DNA of 18,093 nucleotides from Clostridia bacterium (GTDB lineage: Bacteria; Bacillota_A; Clostridia; Oscillospirales; CAG-272), in contig JAFXNX010000379.1 in assembly GCA_017529175.1 (NCBI GenBank), forward strand, positions 1-18,093. The letters run 5' to 3'. This document shows positions 16,003-18,093 of the stretch, one piece after another; position 1 is the first letter of the stretch, and the number at the start of each line of letters is the position of its first letter. A program made the position numbers and the translations under genes. The notes beneath the pieces were generated by a model. It did no database searches. It worked only from the letters and a program-made list of their open reading frames with translations, and was not told where the DNA came from.

Positions 16003-16028
16003 AGGTTTTACAGGATAAAAATGACGCG

Positions 16029-16059
16029 GGCGGCGCATCGTACGATGCGCCGCCTCTTT
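16029..16059 (+). terminator. Palindromic terminator after the acetyltransferase gene
   Basis: A perfect 26-bp palindrome spans 16029-16054, with arms starting GGCGGCGCATCG and ending CGATGCGCCGCC. It folds into an 11-bp stem or longer with a loop of about 4 nt and is followed by TCTTT. The stem is strong and the T tract is modest. Confidence 0.8.
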
Positions 16060-16102
16060 AGATCCAACAATATGTAATTCTCAAAATGCGAATTTAAAGC
16101 AC

Positions 16103-16131
16103 TTGACAAATTGTATCGCGTGCGATATAAT
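16103..16131 (+). promoter_or_regulatory. Consensus sigma-A promoter of the ohrR-gpx operon
   Basis: TTGACA (16103-16108) and TATAAT (16126-16131) match consensus exactly with a 17-nt spacer. Such a strong promoter fits a gene set held down by a repressor; palindromic operators lie across and just after it. Confidence 0.92.
16114..16127. promoter_or_regulatory. Candidate OhrR operator, site 1
   Basis: TATCGCGTGCGATA is an exact inverted repeat (TATCGC, GT, GCGATA) lying in the promoter spacer and touching the -10 box. A repressor bound here would block RNA polymerase. It shares most bases and the following TAAT with site 2. Confidence 0.78.
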
Positions 16132-16142
16132 AAACACAGATA

Positions 16143-16156
16143 TATCGTATGCGATA
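16143..16156. promoter_or_regulatory. Candidate OhrR operator, site 2
   Basis: TATCGTATGCGATA repeats site 1 with two changes. Its outer bases extend to TATATCG and CGATATA around TATG. It starts 29 bp after site 1, just downstream of the predicted transcription start, so two dimers could bind about three helical turns apart. Confidence 0.75.
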
Positions 16157-16176
16157 TAATTTTGAGGTGATGACGA

Positions 16177-16617
16177 ATGAATGATAAATACGCAGCTCTG
16201 AGGCTCAAAAATCAGCTTTGTTTTCCGCTTTACGCGGTATCAAACCTGATTACGAGAAAGTACAAGCCTCTGCTTGAAAAGCTCGATCTGACTTACACTC
16301 AGTATATTGTTATGATGGTGCTGTGGGAAGAGAAGCGGGTGAACGAGAAGTTTCTTTGTGAAGCTCTGTGTCTTAAATCAAATACGGTCACTCCGCTTTT
16401 AAAAAAGCTGGAGGATAAGGGGTATATCAAGAAGGAAAAGGATAAAGGCGACGAGCGGAATCTCGTCATCACTCTTACAGGATCGGGGGAAAAGCTGAAA
16501 GATAAAGCAGTAAGCGTTCCGGAAACGATCTCAAAAGAATTCCATCTCACTGAGGAGGAAGCGCTCTTACTCTACCGTATGTTATACAAAATGCTCGACG
16601 AAGAAATGGGCAAGTGA
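16177..16617 (+). CDS. ohrR: OhrR-like MarR-family peroxide-sensing repressor
   Basis: This 146-residue winged-helix protein closely resembles Bacillus subtilis OhrR. The N-terminal LKNQLCFPLYAVS carries Cys15 at the same place as the redox-sensing cysteine. It is followed by YKPLLEKLDLTYTQYIVMMVLWE, the recognition-helix region SNTVTPLLKKLEDKGYIKK and the wing KGDERNLVITLT. Only this one cysteine pattern plus two further Cys (in CEALCLK) are present, so the oxidation route (one-Cys or disulphide) is open. Organic hydroperoxide should oxidise Cys15, release the operator and induce the operon. ATG 16177 has GAGGTGA at 16164-16170. The peroxidase gene starts 33 nt after its stop, and two palindromes at the promoter suggest autoregulation. 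Confidence 0.9.
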   Translation: MNDKYAALRLKNQLCFPLYAVSNLITRKYKPLLEKLDLTYTQYIVMMVLWEEKRVNEKFLCEALCLKSNTVTPLLKKLEDKGYIKKEKDKGDERNLVITLTGSGEKLKDKAVSVPETISKEFHLTEEEALLLYRMLYKMLDEEMGK

Positions 16618-16650
16618 TTAACTCAGATAAAAATACAGGAGGATATAAAA

Positions 16651-17199
16651 ATGGGAATCTATGATTTTTACGTAAAGGACAGAAAAGGAAATGATGTGAG
16701 CCTCGCTGAGTATAAGGGCAAGGTGCTTCTTATCGTGAATACGGCGACGGGCTGCGGCTTCACGCCGCACTACGAGCCGCTTGAGGCGATGTACAAGGAC
16801 CTTCGCGAGAGCGGATTTGAGATCCTCGATTTCCCGTGCAATCAGTTCGCAAATCAGGCGCCGGGCACGGAGGATGAAATACACGAATTCTGTACTTTGA
16901 AGTTCGGAACGGAGTTCCCTCAGTTTGCCAAGATCGACGTCAACGGAGAGAACGCGGAGCCGCTTTTTGCGTATCTTGCGACGGAAAAGCCCCACGAAGG
17001 ATTCGGAAAAGGCGTAAAGAGCGCTTTTATGAACAAGTTTACAAAGATGAACAACAAGAAGTTCGGCGACAAAGCGTATATCAAATGGAACTTCACTAAG
17101 TTCCTTGTCGACCGCGAAGGAAAAGTCGTCGCGCGCTTCGAGCCGACAGTTGAAATGGACGAAGTGAGAGCTGCCGTTGAAGCACTTTTGAACGCATAA
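16651..17199 (+). CDS. gpx: Glutathione peroxidase family peroxidase (thioredoxin-type)
   Basis: This 182-residue cytoplasmic enzyme reduces hydroperoxides. The peroxidatic Cys35 is in NTATGCGFTPHYEPL, FPCNQFANQAPG holds the conserved Gln69, and KWNF holds Trp146 with the neighbouring Asn. Cys81 in HEFCTLKFGTEFPQF sits where thioredoxin-dependent members have their resolving cysteine, so thioredoxin rather than glutathione is the likely reductant. There is no selenocysteine: the active-site codon is a normal Cys codon (TGC). AGGAGG at 16637-16642 precedes ATG 16651. Its position after ohrR supports induction by peroxides. The region TGCGF differs slightly from the common SKCGF, which is a modest variation. 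Confidence 0.93.
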   Translation: MGIYDFYVKDRKGNDVSLAEYKGKVLLIVNTATGCGFTPHYEPLEAMYKDLRESGFEILDFPCNQFANQAPGTEDEIHEFCTLKFGTEFPQFAKIDVNGENAEPLFAYLATEKPHEGFGKGVKSAFMNKFTKMNNKKFGDKAYIKWNFTKFLVDREGKVVARFEPTVEMDEVRAAVEALLNA

Positions 17200-17234
17200 A
17201 TACTTGATCTGAATGAGCCTGAAGGGAACTTGTT

Positions 17235-17882
17235 ATGAAATACGGAGAAAGTATATTTGATATAATATATTTGCTGTTTGCCGTAACGCTCGGTATCTGC
17301 ATACTGATAAAGAAGAAGGATACAGTCGGAAAACTTATGGGTGCATCCGTTGTGATCCTCGGCTTCGGCGACGCGTTCCATCTCGTTCCGCGCGTCATGA
17401 ATTACTTCTCTGACGCGGACTTTACGCCGTGGCTCGGCGTCGGAAAGCTTGTGACCTCGATCACGATGACGGTGTTCTATCTCTTGATGTATCACCTTTG
17501 GCTAAAGCTGTATGATGAAAGAGCAAGAAGAATAGCCGGCGCTATTGTTTACGCCCTCGTCGTATTGAGGATCGTTTTGTGCCTGCTTCCGCAGAACCGC
17601 TGGCTCTCGAATGACGGCACGCTCTTATGGGCAATTATCAGAAACGTGCCGTTCGTCGTTCTTGGATGTATCATAGTTTGTCTGTACTTCAAAAAGAGAA
17701 GCGCGATAGGGCGTTTCAGACCGGTTTGGCTTCTTGTCACACTTTCTTTCGCGTTCTATATACCGGTCGCCGTCGGAGCATCCCTCGTGCCGATCCTCGG
17801 TATGCTGATGCTGCCGAAGACGGTTTGTTATATGATCCTGATATGGCTCTTCTTTAAGTACGCGACAGAAAAAAAGAAATAA
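17235..17882 (+). CDS. Polytopic membrane protein of unknown function
   Basis: This 215-residue protein has about six or seven hydrophobic helices (about 8-24, 34-48, 68-88, 100-116, 131-149, 160-180, 183-205), short charged loops and a Lys-rich C-terminus, the usual positive-inside pattern. It has no signal peptide and no obvious transport or catalytic motif. I do not recognise the family. ATG 17235 follows GAAGGGA at 17221-17227, 35 nt after the peroxidase stop, and the next gene starts 18 nt after its stop, so it probably belongs to the peroxide-response transcript. Confidence 0.8.
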   Translation: MKYGESIFDIIYLLFAVTLGICILIKKKDTVGKLMGASVVILGFGDAFHLVPRVMNYFSDADFTPWLGVGKLVTSITMTVFYLLMYHLWLKLYDERARRIAGAIVYALVVLRIVLCLLPQNRWLSNDGTLLWAIIRNVPFVVLGCIIVCLYFKKRSAIGRFRPVWLLVTLSFAFYIPVAVGASLVPILGMLMLPKTVCYMILIWLFFKYATEKKK

Positions 17883-17900
17883 AATAACGGAGGTTTTCTT

Positions 17901-18093
17901 ATGAAATTTGCCGTCAGATATTACACAAAAACCGGAAATACGAAGAAACTTGCCGACGCGGTCGCCGGAGCGCTGGGAGTGGAGGCGCTTCCCATAAGCG
18001 AGCCTGTCAAAGAGGCGGTCGACGTTTTGTTCCTCGGCAACTCCTATTACGCGTTCACGATCGACCCGGAAGTAAGAAACTTTGTGAAGTCGC
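17901..18093 (+). CDS. Flavodoxin-like protein (partial, cut by window end)
   Basis: The 64 visible residues begin MKFAVRYYTKTGNTKKLADA. The T-x-T-G-N-T loop after the first strand is the FMN phosphate-binding motif of flavodoxins, and DVLFLGNSYYAF fits the third strand and following loop that cover the flavin. It should be a small FMN electron carrier or a flavodoxin-domain oxidoreductase. GGAGG at 17889-17893 gives a clear start. Its position after ohrR, gpx and the membrane protein suggests a role in redox stress. The 3' end lies outside the window. Confidence 0.82.
   Translation, partial: MKFAVRYYTKTGNTKKLADAVAGALGVEALPISEPVKEAVDVLFLGNSYYAFTIDPEVRNFVKS

Noticed and set aside
1..18093. 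CRISPR arrays, tRNA/rRNA genes, insertion sequences or phage modules
   Set aside because: No spaced direct repeats, no tRNA cloverleaf with TTCRA arm, and no transposase, integrase or phage structural motifs were found in any frame.

Overview
The window looks like a chromosomal segment of an uncultured, medium-GC member of the Clostridia (Bacillota), probably an Oscillospiraceae-like or related gut anaerobe. The grounds are Gram-positive signals throughout: lipoprotein signal peptides, near-consensus sigma-A promoters (TTGACA, 17 nt, TATAAT), strong purine-rich ribosome binding sites, mixed ATG/GTG starts, a c-di-GMP-I (GEMM-I) riboswitch and a Bacillus-type OhrR regulator. No lineage can be fixed from sequence alone. 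All genes are on the + strand.

Region 1 (about 1-13257) is one tightly packed candidate operon of eight genes with gaps of 5-33 nt and one 4-nt overlap. It may continue an upstream transcription unit. In order: an unknown lipoprotein, a 69-residue coiled-coil protein, a membrane sensor with a cytoplasmic HD-GYP-like phosphodiesterase domain, a 998-residue membrane-anchored surface protein, a membrane-anchored HEAT-repeat protein, a processive-type family 2 glycosyltransferase, and two extracytoplasmic glycosidase-like proteins (one membrane-anchored, one a lipoprotein). The layout is that of a synthase-dependent exopolysaccharide system: the GT2 makes and exports a polymer, and the surface proteins trim, bind or modify it. 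The most striking point is that the 998-residue protein and the two glycosidase-like proteins are paralogues over a TIM-barrel-like domain plus a C-terminal CBM9/DOMON-like beta-sandwich. The two smaller proteins keep both candidate catalytic glutamates, while the 998-residue protein has lost both, so it appears to be a pseudoenzyme fused to an extra N-terminal domain.

Region 2 (13258-15299) is an independent unit. A consensus promoter, with an 11-bp inverted repeat over its -35 box, drives a leader that holds a c-di-GMP-I aptamer. The 3' side of the aptamer overlaps an intrinsic terminator. The gene behind it is a secreted choice-of-anchor A family adhesin-like protein. The overlap geometry suggests a c-di-GMP ON switch. 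With the HD-GYP-like protein nearby, the region appears devoted to c-di-GMP-linked surface and biofilm functions.

Region 3 (15300-18093) is ordinary accessory and stress content. It holds a polyamine-type GNAT acetyltransferase with its own promoter, then an OhrR-like peroxide-sensing repressor with two matching palindromic operators, a thioredoxin-type glutathione peroxidase, a polytopic membrane protein of unknown function, and the start of a flavodoxin-like protein cut by the window edge. The last four probably form a peroxide-responsive operon.
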